NCBI RefSeq assembly: GCF_019457595.1
Contig: NZ_CP080419.1
Span: 248,001-312,000, forward strand
Direction of reading: 5' to 3'
Source of the DNA: Shewanella psychrotolerans
GTDB taxonomy: Bacteria > Pseudomonadota > Gammaproteobacteria > Enterobacterales > Shewanellaceae
Length of the DNA: 64,000 nucleotides
Part shown: piece after piece, positions 37,306 to 45,809 of the stretch
Layout of the letters: the number at the start of each line of letters is the position of its first letter
Position numbering within the stretch: position 1 is the first letter of the stretch
Translations under genes and position numbers: made by a program
The notes under the pieces: model-generated
The model's database searches: none
What the model was told of the DNA's origin: nothing
Seen by the model: the letters and a program-made list of their open reading frames with translations, nothing else

Positions 37306-38886
37306 ATGACTCTAGCTGAAAACTCATATTCTAAATTTGCTTTATTCAGAGGTATGGATGTCACTTGGGTGCTCAACCAGTGGGTTGAGCGCCAACCCGA
37401 TAAGACGTTTGTTATCTGGGCACCATTCGATAAAGCGGTACGTAAATGGACCTATGCAGAACTTGCTGATGATGCCAAACGTTTTGCTGCCGGTTTAAAG
37501 GCTCGTGGTGTTGGCCTCGGGGACTTTGTCCTGATGCACCTGGATAACTCCCCTGAATTTCTGATTGCATGGTTTGGCTGCGCTTACTTAGGCGCGGTGC
37601 CAGTGACCACAAATACTCGTTCAGCCCCTGAAAATATTCAATATTTTGTAGAGGTGATGCAGCCTGTTTGTGTGATAACTGACCCACACTATGCGGAAAT
37701 TGTCGCTGATGCCTGTTCAGACTGCATCCAGATGATAGTCACAGGCGCTATCGATAAAAGTGCTGTGACTCATAGTGTTGAAGAGTTTGAGCAGATCTTT
37801 AGCCATGAGGCATTACCGCCTCTTGCCCATGATCCTGATCGCAATTTTGCTATCCAATTTACCTCTGGGACCACATCAAAGCCTAAGCCCACCCTGTGGA
37901 CTCACGCCAATGCCTTGTGGGGTGGTAAAGCGATGGCAATGAACCTGAGGCTGAGGAGGGAGGATATTACCTTAGTGTATATGCCCTTGTTCCACGCTAA
38001 TGCGCAAATCACCCTACTTTCGACGCTTTGGTCTGGTGGGACTCTAGTGGTGCATCCTAAGTTTTCGGCATCGCGCTTTTGGGATACCTGTGCGTTACAC
38101 GGTGTGACCTGGGTGTCTATGATTCCATTTTCATTTAAGGCGCTCAAAGGCAGACCGGTTCCAGAGCATAAGGTGCGTATATTGCTCGGCTTAGAAAGGC
38201 TTCCTGATGCGGAGAAAGAGTTTGGCGTTCAGACCCTGGCACTTTGGGGAATGACGGAGACGTTAGCGTCTTGCATTGTCACAGATGCCGATCATCCCGG
38301 GCCTGCAGGCAGTATGGGTAGGCCCTCTCCTCTTTATGAGTTAGAAGTACGTAAACCCGACGGTGCTCTAGCTGGACCGGGAGAGCAGGGGCGTTTGTAT
38401 ATTCGCGGCGTCAGGGGGATATCACTCTTTAAAGAGTATTATCAAAATCCGCAAAAAACCGAAGAAGCCTTCGATGATAGCGGCGCGCTGGATACTGGGG
38501 ATGTCGTGCGTATTGATGAAAATGGTTGGATGTATTTCCTTAATAGAGACAAGGATATGCTTCGTGTAGGTGGCGAAAATGTCGCTGCGCTGGAAATTGA
38601 AACCGCCATTAATGACACAGGCTTGGTTCTAGAGTCTGCCGTTGTCGCCCAAAAACATTACATGCTTGGCGATGTTCCCGCTGCTTTTATTAGACCTAAT
38701 GATGCAGGTAACACGCTGTCCAAAAAGGAGTTGGAACAAAAGATCATCGATCACTGTATAGTGACATTGGCTGACTTTAAGGTGCCAAAAACGGTGATTT
38801 TTGTTGAAGAGTTTCCTCGTTCAACACTAGACAGAATTGCCAAGGCCAAATTACGCGAGTCGCTACCCTCTATAGATTCAGATTAA
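37306..38886 (+). CDS. Acyl-CoA ligase, ANL superfamily
   Basis: 526-residue ATP-dependent carboxylate-CoA ligase. Adenylation motifs are in order: P-loop FTSGTTSKPKPTLWTH (about 191-206), ALWGMTETL (A5), LDTGDVVRIDENGWMYFLNR and DKDMLRVGGENV (A7/A8), and the terminal catalytic Lys in DRIAKAKLRE (A10). All residues needed for activity seem present. Overall resemblance is to the CaiC/medium-chain-type ligases; the substrate is not readable. It should produce the CoA ester that the hydratases on either side use. Confidence 0.87.
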   Translation: MTLAENSYSKFALFRGMDVTWVLNQWVERQPDKTFVIWAPFDKAVRKWTYAELADDAKRFAAGLKARGVGLGDFVLMHLDNSPEFLIAWFGCAYLGAVPVTTNTRSAPENIQYFVEVMQPVCVITDPHYAEIVADACSDCIQMIVTGAIDKSAVTHSVEEFEQIFSHEALPPLAHDPDRNFAIQFTSGTTSKPKPTLWTHANALWGGKAMAMNLRLRREDITLVYMPLFHANAQITLLSTLWSGGTLVVHPKFSASRFWDTCALHGVTWVSMIPFSFKALKGRPVPEHKVRILLGLERLPDAEKEFGVQTLALWGMTETLASCIVTDADHPGPAGSMGRPSPLYELEVRKPDGALAGPGEQGRLYIRGVRGISLFKEYYQNPQKTEEAFDDSGALDTGDVVRIDENGWMYFLNRDKDMLRVGGENVAALEIETAINDTGLVLESAVVAQKHYMLGDVPAAFIRPNDAGNTLSKKELEQKIIDHCIVTLADFKVPKTVIFVEEFPRSTLDRIAKAKLRESLPSIDSD

Positions 38887-38972
38887 AGCTGTAGTGTCCC
38901 CTAATTAATCCTTAGTGTTTAGTTCAATGTTTGAAAATGACTCATCAGAAACCGTTACATGGAGAAGTAAAG

Positions 38973-39746
38973 ATGGACAATTACCAGTTTGTTAAAACAG
39001 AACGACAAGGGAAGGTTGGCATAGTGACCTTTAACCGTCCAGAAGCAATGAATGCGCTTAATCAACAGGTTGTAGAAGATGTGACCAATGCACTTAAAGC
39101 CTTTGACGCCGATGATTCCGTGGGCTGTATGATTCTAGCCGGTGGAGAAAAAGCTTTTTGCGCTGGCGCCGACTTAAAGTGGATTGCTGACGTAGAGTTT
39201 GAAGAAGCGTACCAAAAAGATTATGCAGCTTACATGGATCAAGTGGCTGAGCTGCGTAAACCAGTGATTGCTGCTGTGAGAGGCTTTGCATTTGGTGGCG
39301 GAACTGAGATCTCATTGATGTGTGACATGATCCTTGCGGATAAAACGGCTCAGTTTGGTCTGACAGAGGTGACACTTGGTGTGATCCCTGGTGGTGGTGG
39401 CACCCAGCGTATGGCTCACCGAATCGGTAAATATAAGGCGATGCGTTATATCTTAACCGGAGATTGGATTAAAGCCGAAGAGGCCGAGCGCATAGGTTTG
39501 ATTACCGAGGTCGTAGAGGGCGATGTCGTTGAGGAGGCGGTAAAGCTAGCGACTAAGATTGCCAATAACCCACGTCTAGCGGTTCTTGCTGGTAAAGAAT
39601 CGGTGAATCAGCAAGCGGAAATGCCCATAACTGAAGGTCGCAAAGTTGAACGCCGTCTATTCCATGCGCTATTTGGTACAGCTGATAAAAAAGAGGGGAT
39701 GGCAGCGTTTGCAGAAAAGCGTAAGCCTAACTACAAGCAGTATTAA
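38973..39746 (+). CDS. Enoyl-CoA hydratase/isomerase (crotonase fold), copy 1
   Basis: 257-residue crotonase. Start ATG 38973 is preceded by GGAG nine bases upstream and gives the normal N terminus; the TTG further upstream would add 14 residues. Oxyanion-hole segments AFCAGADLKW and FAFGGGTEIS are present, and both hydratase glutamates are kept (GGGTEI and FGLTEVTLG), so it should be a true hydratase. The C terminus KEGMAAFAEKRKPNYK is typical. A companion copy lies at 41165. Confidence 0.86.
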   Translation: MDNYQFVKTERQGKVGIVTFNRPEAMNALNQQVVEDVTNALKAFDADDSVGCMILAGGEKAFCAGADLKWIADVEFEEAYQKDYAAYMDQVAELRKPVIAAVRGFAFGGGTEISLMCDMILADKTAQFGLTEVTLGVIPGGGGTQRMAHRIGKYKAMRYILTGDWIKAEEAERIGLITEVVEGDVVEEAVKLATKIANNPRLAVLAGKESVNQQAEMPITEGRKVERRLFHALFGTADKKEGMAAFAEKRKPNYKQY

Positions 39747-39793
39747 CTCGCACTTTGTATATACCCCATTAAATCTAAAACAGGAAACTAACT

Positions 39794-41122
39794 ATGTCAG
39801 CTTTAATCAAGCCGTTGAAAATAAATAGAATATTTTTATTGGCGACGGCACTTTTTACGACAGCAACGATTGCTGCTACCGAACCAACCCCGTTAGATAG
39901 ATTTATTAACGGCTTCCCAATGCAGCTTGAAAAAGAGACGCGTAATGCCGATTACAATGAGTTGTTTAGCGGTGGCGATGCATCAACTTATTTCAACATG
40001 AGAGTCTCGGAGTTTCTGCCTACGGCGATTCTCCCTTCACGTCAGGGAGTCATGGCGTTAGCCAAGGCACCCATGCCAGCAATTGGCAAGGTTAAAGCTG
40101 ACATGATGTCAGTGAGTAAGCTCAAAGGGCCATTGAGCTTAGATCAGTTTCTTGAGCAAGCGAGCTTCGCCCAAGGGTTTCTTGTGGTTCATCAAGGGAA
40201 AATTGTTTACGAGAAGTACCCAAGAATGCGCCAGGAAGATCATCACTTATGGATGTCCTGTGCAAAACCTATGGCGAGTCTCGTTATCGATCAGCTGATT
40301 AGCGAAGGCAAAATTGATCAGCACAAGCCCATTACCACTTACCTGCCTGACTTTAAGGGCACCAGCTGGGATGGTGTGACAACCCGAGACGTGATGGATA
40401 TGGCTACCGGGATGGATATAGAGGACACCACAGAATCGCGGTTCGATCCTAACAATATTGCAAGGCGAGTCTATGAATCTGAATTTGGCTTTGAAAATAA
40501 AACCCGAGGCGTCGAGAATTTAAGGGATGTGCTGAGAAGTACGCCTAAAAAAGATGAACCAGGATTGGCCTTTAACTATGCTTCTGGGCTGACACAAATG
40601 CTGGTTATTCTTGCTGAGGAAGTCGAACAGGATCGCTGGGCGCAGATATTTGATCGCCGAGTTTGGTCTAAAGTTGGCGCCGAAGGGGCATTACAGCTCC
40701 ACCTCACTCCCGATGGTATTGCCGCGGTTCATGGTCTGGTGTCCAGTAACCTAAGAGATTTTGCTCGTTTCGGTATGCTTTACACCCCAAGTTGGCAAAA
40801 GATTGCAACTGAACAAGTTGTTTCTAAAGAGATTCTTAATCGCATTCATAGTGAAGTCCGTTCTCATGAATTCATCATGGCAGGTTTCGATGGACCTGTG
40901 TTTGCCGATCGCGTTGGCACCGATGACTTTATTGCCAACAGTCGTCAATGGGATCTGGTGTGGCCGGATGGTGATTTGATGAAGTTTGGCTTGATGGGAC
41001 AAGGGCTGTATGTATCGCCTACGCGTGATCTCGTCATCGTCTACTTTAACGTGAATAACGAAGATCTCTCTGCTCACCGATTTGTCCGCCCTATAGCAAC
41101 TTCGGGTCTTTTCGATAAATAG
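39794..41122 (+). CDS. Exported serine hydrolase of the beta-lactamase/EstB/NylB fold
   Basis: 442-residue serine hydrolase with signal peptide (about 1-28, ending TIAA). The catalytic SxxK tetrad is SCAK (Ser155, Lys158), followed by the Tyr element FNYASG, matching the YxS pattern of esterase EstB and 6-aminohexanoate-dimer hydrolase NylB rather than the YxN of class C beta-lactamases. Activity on esters or amides is therefore more likely than on beta-lactams. It is placed between two crotonase genes with 47- and 42-base gaps, which links an envelope hydrolase to the intracellular CoA enzymes. Confidence 0.83.
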   Translation: MSALIKPLKINRIFLLATALFTTATIAATEPTPLDRFINGFPMQLEKETRNADYNELFSGGDASTYFNMRVSEFLPTAILPSRQGVMALAKAPMPAIGKVKADMMSVSKLKGPLSLDQFLEQASFAQGFLVVHQGKIVYEKYPRMRQEDHHLWMSCAKPMASLVIDQLISEGKIDQHKPITTYLPDFKGTSWDGVTTRDVMDMATGMDIEDTTESRFDPNNIARRVYESEFGFENKTRGVENLRDVLRSTPKKDEPGLAFNYASGLTQMLVILAEEVEQDRWAQIFDRRVWSKVGAEGALQLHLTPDGIAAVHGLVSSNLRDFARFGMLYTPSWQKIATEQVVSKEILNRIHSEVRSHEFIMAGFDGPVFADRVGTDDFIANSRQWDLVWPDGDLMKFGLMGQGLYVSPTRDLVIVYFNVNNEDLSAHRFVRPIATSGLFDK

Positions 41123-41164
41123 CAACCTAAAGTGAATTCACTGTAAACCCAAAAGGAAATGGAT

Positions 41165-41920
41165 ATGACTAAAGTTATTGTTGAAAAATCTAATGGTATT
41201 ATCCACGTGAGACTTAACCGTCCTGAAGTGATGAACGCGTGTGATGGCGATACCTATAACGCTATTGCAGATGCCTGGGAAGAGCTGGAGAATGATCCGA
41301 GTTTACGGGTGGGTATTGTCAGTGGTGAGGGACGTGCATTTTGTGTGGGTACCGATATCAAGTGGGTAAAATCACCTGACGCTGAAGGCTTTGTTGACCG
41401 TTTATATCCTCGCATGCTTACACTCACTAAACCTGTTATTGCCGCCATTCATGGCCACTGTAACGGTGGTGGTTTAGAGCAAGCATTAGCTTGTGATATT
41501 CGCGTTTGTACAGAAGACGCCCACTTTGGCTCTGGCGAGGTGCGATTGGGTTGGATTCCTGGCGGTTATGGCACCCAGCGCTTACCCCGTGTGATCCCCT
41601 TAGGCGCTGCACTTGAGTTACTTTACACTGGTGGCCGAATCGATGCGAATGATGCATACCGCTTAGGCTTGGTGAATCATGTGGTGGCCGAAGATCAACT
41701 ATTGGCGAAATGCCAACAGATTGCCGAAGAGATTCTTAAGAGTGCGCCACTGGCCGTGCAGAAAATGAAAGAGGCGGTAATGCAAGGCTTAGATATGCCA
41801 TTACCACAAGCGGTTCGATTAGAAAAAGAGTGCTTTGATTGGTTGATGCGAACCGAAGACTCAAAAGAGGGAGCTCTCGCGTTTGCAGAAAAGCGCGCGC
41901 CTAACTGGAAGGCTAAATAG
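41165..41920 (+). CDS. Enoyl-CoA hydratase/isomerase (crotonase fold), copy 2
   Basis: 251-residue crotonase. ATG 41165 is preferred because AAAAGGA lies seven bases upstream; the ATG at 41159 is only two bases away from it. Oxyanion segments AFCVGTDIKW and HCNGGGLEQA are present, and both acidic residues are kept (GGGLEQ, FGSGEVRLG). It ends with the family tail KEGALAFAEKRAPNWK. It is similar to, but clearly diverged from, the copy at 38973. Last gene of the island; a hairpin follows. Confidence 0.86.
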   Translation: MTKVIVEKSNGIIHVRLNRPEVMNACDGDTYNAIADAWEELENDPSLRVGIVSGEGRAFCVGTDIKWVKSPDAEGFVDRLYPRMLTLTKPVIAAIHGHCNGGGLEQALACDIRVCTEDAHFGSGEVRLGWIPGGYGTQRLPRVIPLGAALELLYTGGRIDANDAYRLGLVNHVVAEDQLLAKCQQIAEEILKSAPLAVQKMKEAVMQGLDMPLPQAVRLEKECFDWLMRTEDSKEGALAFAEKRAPNWKAK

Positions 41921-41950
41921 TCTGAGCGAGTATAACTGATTGGTATTAGT

Positions 41951-41985
41951 CATAGACATCCTTTCGCTGAGATTGGATGTCTATG
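41951..41985. terminator. Hairpin at the end of the CoA-enzyme operon
   Basis: CATAGACATCC (41951-41961) and GGATGTCTATG (41975-41985) form a perfect eleven-base stem, 30 bases after the last hydratase gene. No T-run follows. Confidence 0.55.
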
Positions 41986-42031
41986 CTACAAGTGGCTCAT
42001 CATCGATATGGGCCGTAGATCACGGGGGGGA

Positions 42032-42439
42032 TTAGTTCAGTACAGTATAACCTCTGCCCACCATGCAGTTACGCATGACATTTTGCGTTTGCTGCTCAAA
42101 ATTCTGTTCCGCTCGACGTTTTTCTGCACCATGTTTTAAGGCACCACCAATAATGCCTATCCCTGCGCCAGTTTTTGCCCCATTAGAGCCGCTTCCACCA
42201 GATATTGCACCGCCAGCCGCGCCTATTGCCGCTCCTTTCGCGGCGGAGCCCAGCAGATCATGGCCTAACGACTTTGATTCAGAATGCTCTATTTGCTGAC
42301 TGAGCTGTTCACATTCATACATATCAGCATGATATTGGTTGGTATCAACATTTTTTGTGTCGACTATGATATTGGCATGAGTGTAGGCAGAGACTGATAG
42401 CAGTAGTGTTGCACTCATTAACAAGGTTTTTCTGTTCAT
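42032..42439 (-). CDS. Glycine-zipper family exported protein
   Basis: 135-residue protein with signal peptide (1-22, ending THA). A glycine-zipper region (about 66-105; GAAIGAAGGAISGGSG, GAGIGIIGGA) predicts tight helix packing in a membrane, and two Cys (in YECEQ and RNCMVG) could form a disulfide. It resembles the small envelope glycine-zipper proteins common in Shewanella and Vibrio. Its function is unknown. The region upstream holds a weak copy of the palindromic operator of the 49-56 kb cluster. Confidence 0.72.
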   Translation of the reverse strand: MNRKTLLMSATLLLSVSAYTHANIIVDTKNVDTNQYHADMYECEQLSQQIEHSESKSLGHDLLGSAAKGAAIGAAGGAISGGSGSNGAKTGAGIGIIGGALKHGAEKRRAEQNFEQQTQNVMRNCMVGRGYTVLN

Positions 42440-42510
42440 AATTGACCTATAGGTTCAAACGTATCCGAATTGTTTAATATAACCAACCAATAAGCATCAT
42501 CCATATCTAT

Positions 42511-42533
42511 TTTGAAGGATCGTATCCATCAAA
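42511..42533 (+). promoter_or_regulatory. Weak copy of the TATGAAGG-type operator
   Basis: TTTGAAGG-ATCGTAT-CCATCAAA: same arm spacing and core (TGAAGGAT, CC, TCA) as the four copies at 49.5-55.7 kb, but with three or four mismatches. It lies 72 bases upstream of the glycine-zipper gene and about 230 upstream of the patatin gene. Membership in the family is inference. Confidence 0.4.
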
Positions 42534-42576
42534 ATTATTTCTCCATCTTTTTCAGATCGTGCCTCTTTGATGTTTG

Positions 42577-42599
42577 TTTGTAGGGTCTGACCCTACAAA
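42577..42599. repeat. Perfect 11-1-11 palindrome (REP-like)
   Basis: TTTGTAGGGTC and its exact complement GACCCTACAAA flank a single T. It resembles the dispersed GTAGGGTC-type palindromes I associate with REP-like elements, but genome-wide copies cannot be checked here. It lies in the 320-base gap (42440-42760), between the weak operator and the patatin gene; nothing else in that gap is recognised. Confidence 0.5.
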
Positions 42600-42763
42600 T
42601 GCGATTAATTGTCTCTCTAGTAGTTGTTTAAAATACATCCATTCAAGAATTTTGCACTGCTCAGTTAACACTTTGAGCAATTGCTAACTTTAGCCGGGCC
42701 TTTGGCTCATCTGTTGTTTTAAATTCACTGCTACAGAGTGGTGAACCCTGTAAGGAGATAATG

Positions 42764-43942
42764 ATGGTTAACACTAAGTCTCTGCCTTTGGTGATGTTTT
42801 TAGGCCTGTTTCTCGTGGCGTGTAGCTCAACGCACACACTTGAGAATCGAGTGACTAAAGATAATTACCGTGCGGTAACTTTAGCGTCTAACGAAGTCGA
42901 TGCGGCCTCTGAGCCTTATCGTGTCTGGTTTGATGACGCCTCTGATTTTTTATTTAATGCCGAAGATGGTACTACCCCTCTAAAAGTGAGTGGTGAAAGG
43001 CTGAATATTCTCGCATTGTCTGGCGGCGGCGCTAAAGGCGCGTTTGGTGCTGGCATTATTAATGGCTTGTATGAAAGCGATCAGCTGGAGGACTACACCA
43101 TTGTCACTGGGATCAGTGCTGGCTCGCTCATCGCCCCTTTTGTGTTTGTGGGTGGTGAAGAGATCCCACGTCTTAAAGATGTGATGCTTGGCATCAACGA
43201 TAAGATGATCTTAGGCAAGCGCAATTTTCTGAACACCCTGATTAAAGATGCCTTTACCGATGGTGAGCAGATGTTTGATTTTATCGAGCAGGTTTATCCC
43301 CCTGAGATGATCGAAAAGATTGCTGAGCAGCATAGAGCCGGTCGTCGCCTGTTTATCGGTACCACTCATTTCGATTCTGAAGAGCTGGTGGTGTGGAACC
43401 TAGGACGAATTGCAGATAGTCATTTGCCTAACAAGGCGCGTCTGATCCATCAGATTCTGGCTGCAAGCTCATCAATTCCTGGGGTTTTCCCGCCTCAGTT
43501 TATTGAAGTGGAATATGATAATCAGCGTCTAGAAGAGTTACATGTCGATGGCGGTCTGACAGTGCAGATGTTTTTTGAAGTGGTGAATATCGACTATCAA
43601 AAACTCAACAAGGCGCTTGGTTTAACGACTAAGCCACAGGTACATGTTATCCGTAACGGCATGTTGAAAATGCCCTATGAGTCTATTGAAGACAAGGGCG
43701 TTCAATTGCTGACAAGAAGCGTCTCTAGCATGACGATTCAACAGGCGAAAGGTGATCTTTATCGCATGCTCTATTTCAGTGAAATGAGTGGTTTAGATCT
43801 AACGTTTGCTTATGTTGACGATGAGTTCGATCCGCCAAAGGCCACGAAAGATATGTTCGACTTTGAGTACATGAAGGCCTTATACCAGTATGGGTATGAC
43901 AAGGTGAATAACAATGAGCTCTGGTCGACAGAAGTCCCCTAG
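42764..43942 (+). CDS. Patatin-like phospholipase lipoprotein, second copy
   Basis: 392-residue patatin with lipobox LVACSS (acylated Cys about residue 20). Start ATG 42764 is six bases after AAGGAG; the ATG at 42761 is too close. Oxyanion loop SGGGAKGAFGAGII, nucleophile in TGISAGS, catalytic Asp in HVDGGLT, so the dyad is intact. It differs from the patatin at 25609 in size and in its C-terminal extension, and is not a simple duplicate. Likely an envelope-anchored acyl hydrolase. The next gene (44016) follows on the same strand. Confidence 0.83.
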   Translation: MVNTKSLPLVMFLGLFLVACSSTHTLENRVTKDNYRAVTLASNEVDAASEPYRVWFDDASDFLFNAEDGTTPLKVSGERLNILALSGGGAKGAFGAGIINGLYESDQLEDYTIVTGISAGSLIAPFVFVGGEEIPRLKDVMLGINDKMILGKRNFLNTLIKDAFTDGEQMFDFIEQVYPPEMIEKIAEQHRAGRRLFIGTTHFDSEELVVWNLGRIADSHLPNKARLIHQILAASSSIPGVFPPQFIEVEYDNQRLEELHVDGGLTVQMFFEVVNIDYQKLNKALGLTTKPQVHVIRNGMLKMPYESIEDKGVQLLTRSVSSMTIQQAKGDLYRMLYFSEMSGLDLTFAYVDDEFDPPKATKDMFDFEYMKALYQYGYDKVNNNELWSTEVP

Positions 43943-44015
43943 GGATAAGTCCTAGGAATGTGTTTCTTAGGTATACAACCCATAAATAATGAACTCCTTA
44001 AAAGAAGGTATTAAT

Positions 44016-44459
44016 ATGAAAAAAGCACTCTTGTCACTGACTTTGGTCGCACTGAGTACTAGCGTTTTCGCTCAGGATGTCGATCGTCGTGAAACCAAAC
44101 AGCTGGCCCATGATATGGAACAGCTAGTGACAGTGACGGAAGAGGCCGAACTCTTTATCGCCATAGATGAAGAGGCTAGTTTTGAGTCCGTCAAATATAA
44201 GGGGTTCATCACTGACAAATTCAGTGAAATCTATGTCACGAGGGAGCAGGCCAAAGCGCATAAACTTGAAAAAACTCGCAAGTTTTATGTGTATGGTAAG
44301 TATGCGTTTGGTGAGAAAGATATCGTTAATCTAGAACATAAGATCGTGCAGCGTATCGAGCAGGATAAGCCACTATTTTTCTCAGTCGATCTTTATCGCA
44401 ACTACCATGGTGATTCAGGCGAATTTAACTACGTCGCCCGTGTCGTAGAATATAAGTAG
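44016..44459 (+). CDS. Small exported protein of unknown function
   Basis: 147-residue protein with a signal peptide (1-20, ending VFAQ). Start ATG 44016 is preceded by AGAAGG at good spacing. The mature part is charged, with a central segment of alternating beta pattern (KFYVYGKYAFGEKDIVNLEHK) and no Cys or metal motif. I do not recognise the family. It lies 73 bases after the patatin gene and ends in a terminator, so the two are probably one unit. Confidence 0.65.
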   Translation: MKKALLSLTLVALSTSVFAQDVDRRETKQLAHDMEQLVTVTEEAELFIAIDEEASFESVKYKGFITDKFSEIYVTREQAKAHKLEKTRKFYVYGKYAFGEKDIVNLEHKIVQRIEQDKPLFFSVDLYRNYHGDSGEFNYVARVVEYK

Positions 44460-44475
44460 TCACCATTGTTTTATG

Positions 44476-44502
44476 AAGCCCGCCACAGTGCGGGCTTTTT
44501 TT
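44476..44502 (+). terminator. Rho-independent terminator
   Basis: AAGCCCGC (44476-44483) pairs with GCGGGCTT (44490-44497), loop of six, followed by a run of T. Confidence 0.9.
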
Positions 44503-45809
44503 GGCCTAAGTTTGTGGGTATCAGCCTTATGGATTTAACATTATATCTTTGGCGTTATAGCCTTGGTGCGATTAGCGTACGACCGATAGTGAATGCTATT
44601 TTGTTAACCAAGCGCCTATATCAAGCACTTATGACGCTGTGTTAACGAGTTTGACCCTAGTTCAACTATGCTCTTCACTCGTTGTGTTGTGTTGTGTTGT
44701 GTTGCCTCATCAGCGCTAACCTTTAATGCTAAATCGTCCTGAGCGATCACATCTTTATACTAATTGGTATAGCCCGTGAAGTTGCCCCACTCTCCTTGCT
44801 CTGTTTTCGCTTGCTCTGTTTGAGCTGTATCGTTTTTCATTTCTTCAGCCTTCCATCGTCAGATCTCAGCGTGTTTTCATCGCTCTGCATGTCAGGCATT
44901 TAGCTCTTTAGGCCGCTTCTCGACTAATCCATATCCCAATGGGAGACGCGCTTTGTTTCCCCAGCCTAAAAAACCGGATGTCTCTTTATCGAGAGCAATA
45001 TTCGCGGTCACCAAAGGTCATAGGCACCACCAAAAAGGCTATAGGCCTCGTGGACAAGGTGACCAGGCTTTGCCTGAGGTAATGACTCGCAGGTTACAGA
45101 CCTAGCCTTTACCCGCTTTGCCGTGCTGGACATTTCTTGGAAAGGAGGGGGGGCTTTAATTCGAGGCCTTGCTCATTGTGCGCCTAACTTAGAGGTGACA
45201 GGCCTTGAGTGTCACCGACTTGCCTGTTGGCGATCCCGAGTGAGTTGTTTGGCGTTAGCTGTTTTGAATTAGCCTATGGAGTAGGTGACTTAGCCCATTA
45301 GAGCCGTTACTGGCGGTCATAGGTTGCACTGCTGTGGTCAGCTTACTTCTCATCTTGGGTGATGCTGATGGTCATATGCCCAAGCTTATCGAGATTCATC
45401 AACACCGCCATCAACACAGTCATCAACATAGTCGTGGCCAAGCCTGAATTTTAGGTTTCAATCTTGATATAGCATCACAGGAGCGAGGGCCAAAAGAGCG
45501 CGTTAGGTGAGGCATGATAGAGTCAGAGAGACCTGTTTTAGCACGGTGCTATGCATTTTTAGACAATAGTGTGCGAATAGTAGGAGAGGGAAGCTGGCTC
45601 TCGAATCTCTTTTAGGGATCAGTGTAAGACGTTTGGAAACCAAGGGCATTCACAGCAGAGTGTGGGCGACTGACAGAAAAGCCAGATTGTGGATAAGCGA
45701 GGGGTTTGCAGAGGCGAACAGACGGTATTTAGGGCGCTAAGGTTGGCATTTTCCGGGCAACGACTTGTATTAAGTCGTCACCCGGTGCTGCGATTAATGA
45801 TGAATAGGC
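44503..45809. other. Gene-free 1.3-kb region with a pentanucleotide repeat
   Basis: I find no convincing gene. On the minus strand a short frame (44840 down to 44616) has a TAG after 26 codons and then reads on for 47 more, which looks like a decayed small gene. A hairpin GGTGACA (45194-45200) / TGTCACC (45210-45216) and a His-rich plus-strand stretch near 45,390-45,450 without a start or binding site are also present. The rest looks like degenerate sequence. Confidence 0.5.
44681..44705. repeat. Pentanucleotide tandem repeat, (GTTGT)4-GTTGC
   Basis: Five consecutive five-base units starting at 44681, the last with a T-to-C change. Short tandem repeats of this kind change length by slippage. 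It lies within the decayed minus-strand frame and not in an intact gene. Confidence 0.8.

Noticed and set aside
34916..39746. Assignment as a carnitine operon (caiTABCDE)
   Set aside because: A CaiB-type transferase, a ligase and crotonases occur, but there is no caiA dehydrogenase or caiT transporter, and MaoC genes and hydrolases are present. I keep only family-level names.
38973..41920. Feruloyl-CoA hydratase/lyase (hydroxycinnamate) pathway
   Set aside because: The crotonase active-site segments follow ordinary hydratases (GGGTEI and FGLTEVTLG, GGGLEQ and FGSGEVRLG), not the hydratase-lyase pattern, and no vanillin dehydrogenase is near.
45180..45240. Integron attC-like site
   Set aside because: A short hairpin with a GCGCCTAAC-like flank is present, but no complementary core pair and no integrase or cassettes.
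45380..45460. His-rich plus-strand stretch (HQHRHQHSHQH) as a metal-binding protein
   Set aside because: The frame has no binding site or plausible start and is short; probably part of the degenerate gap.
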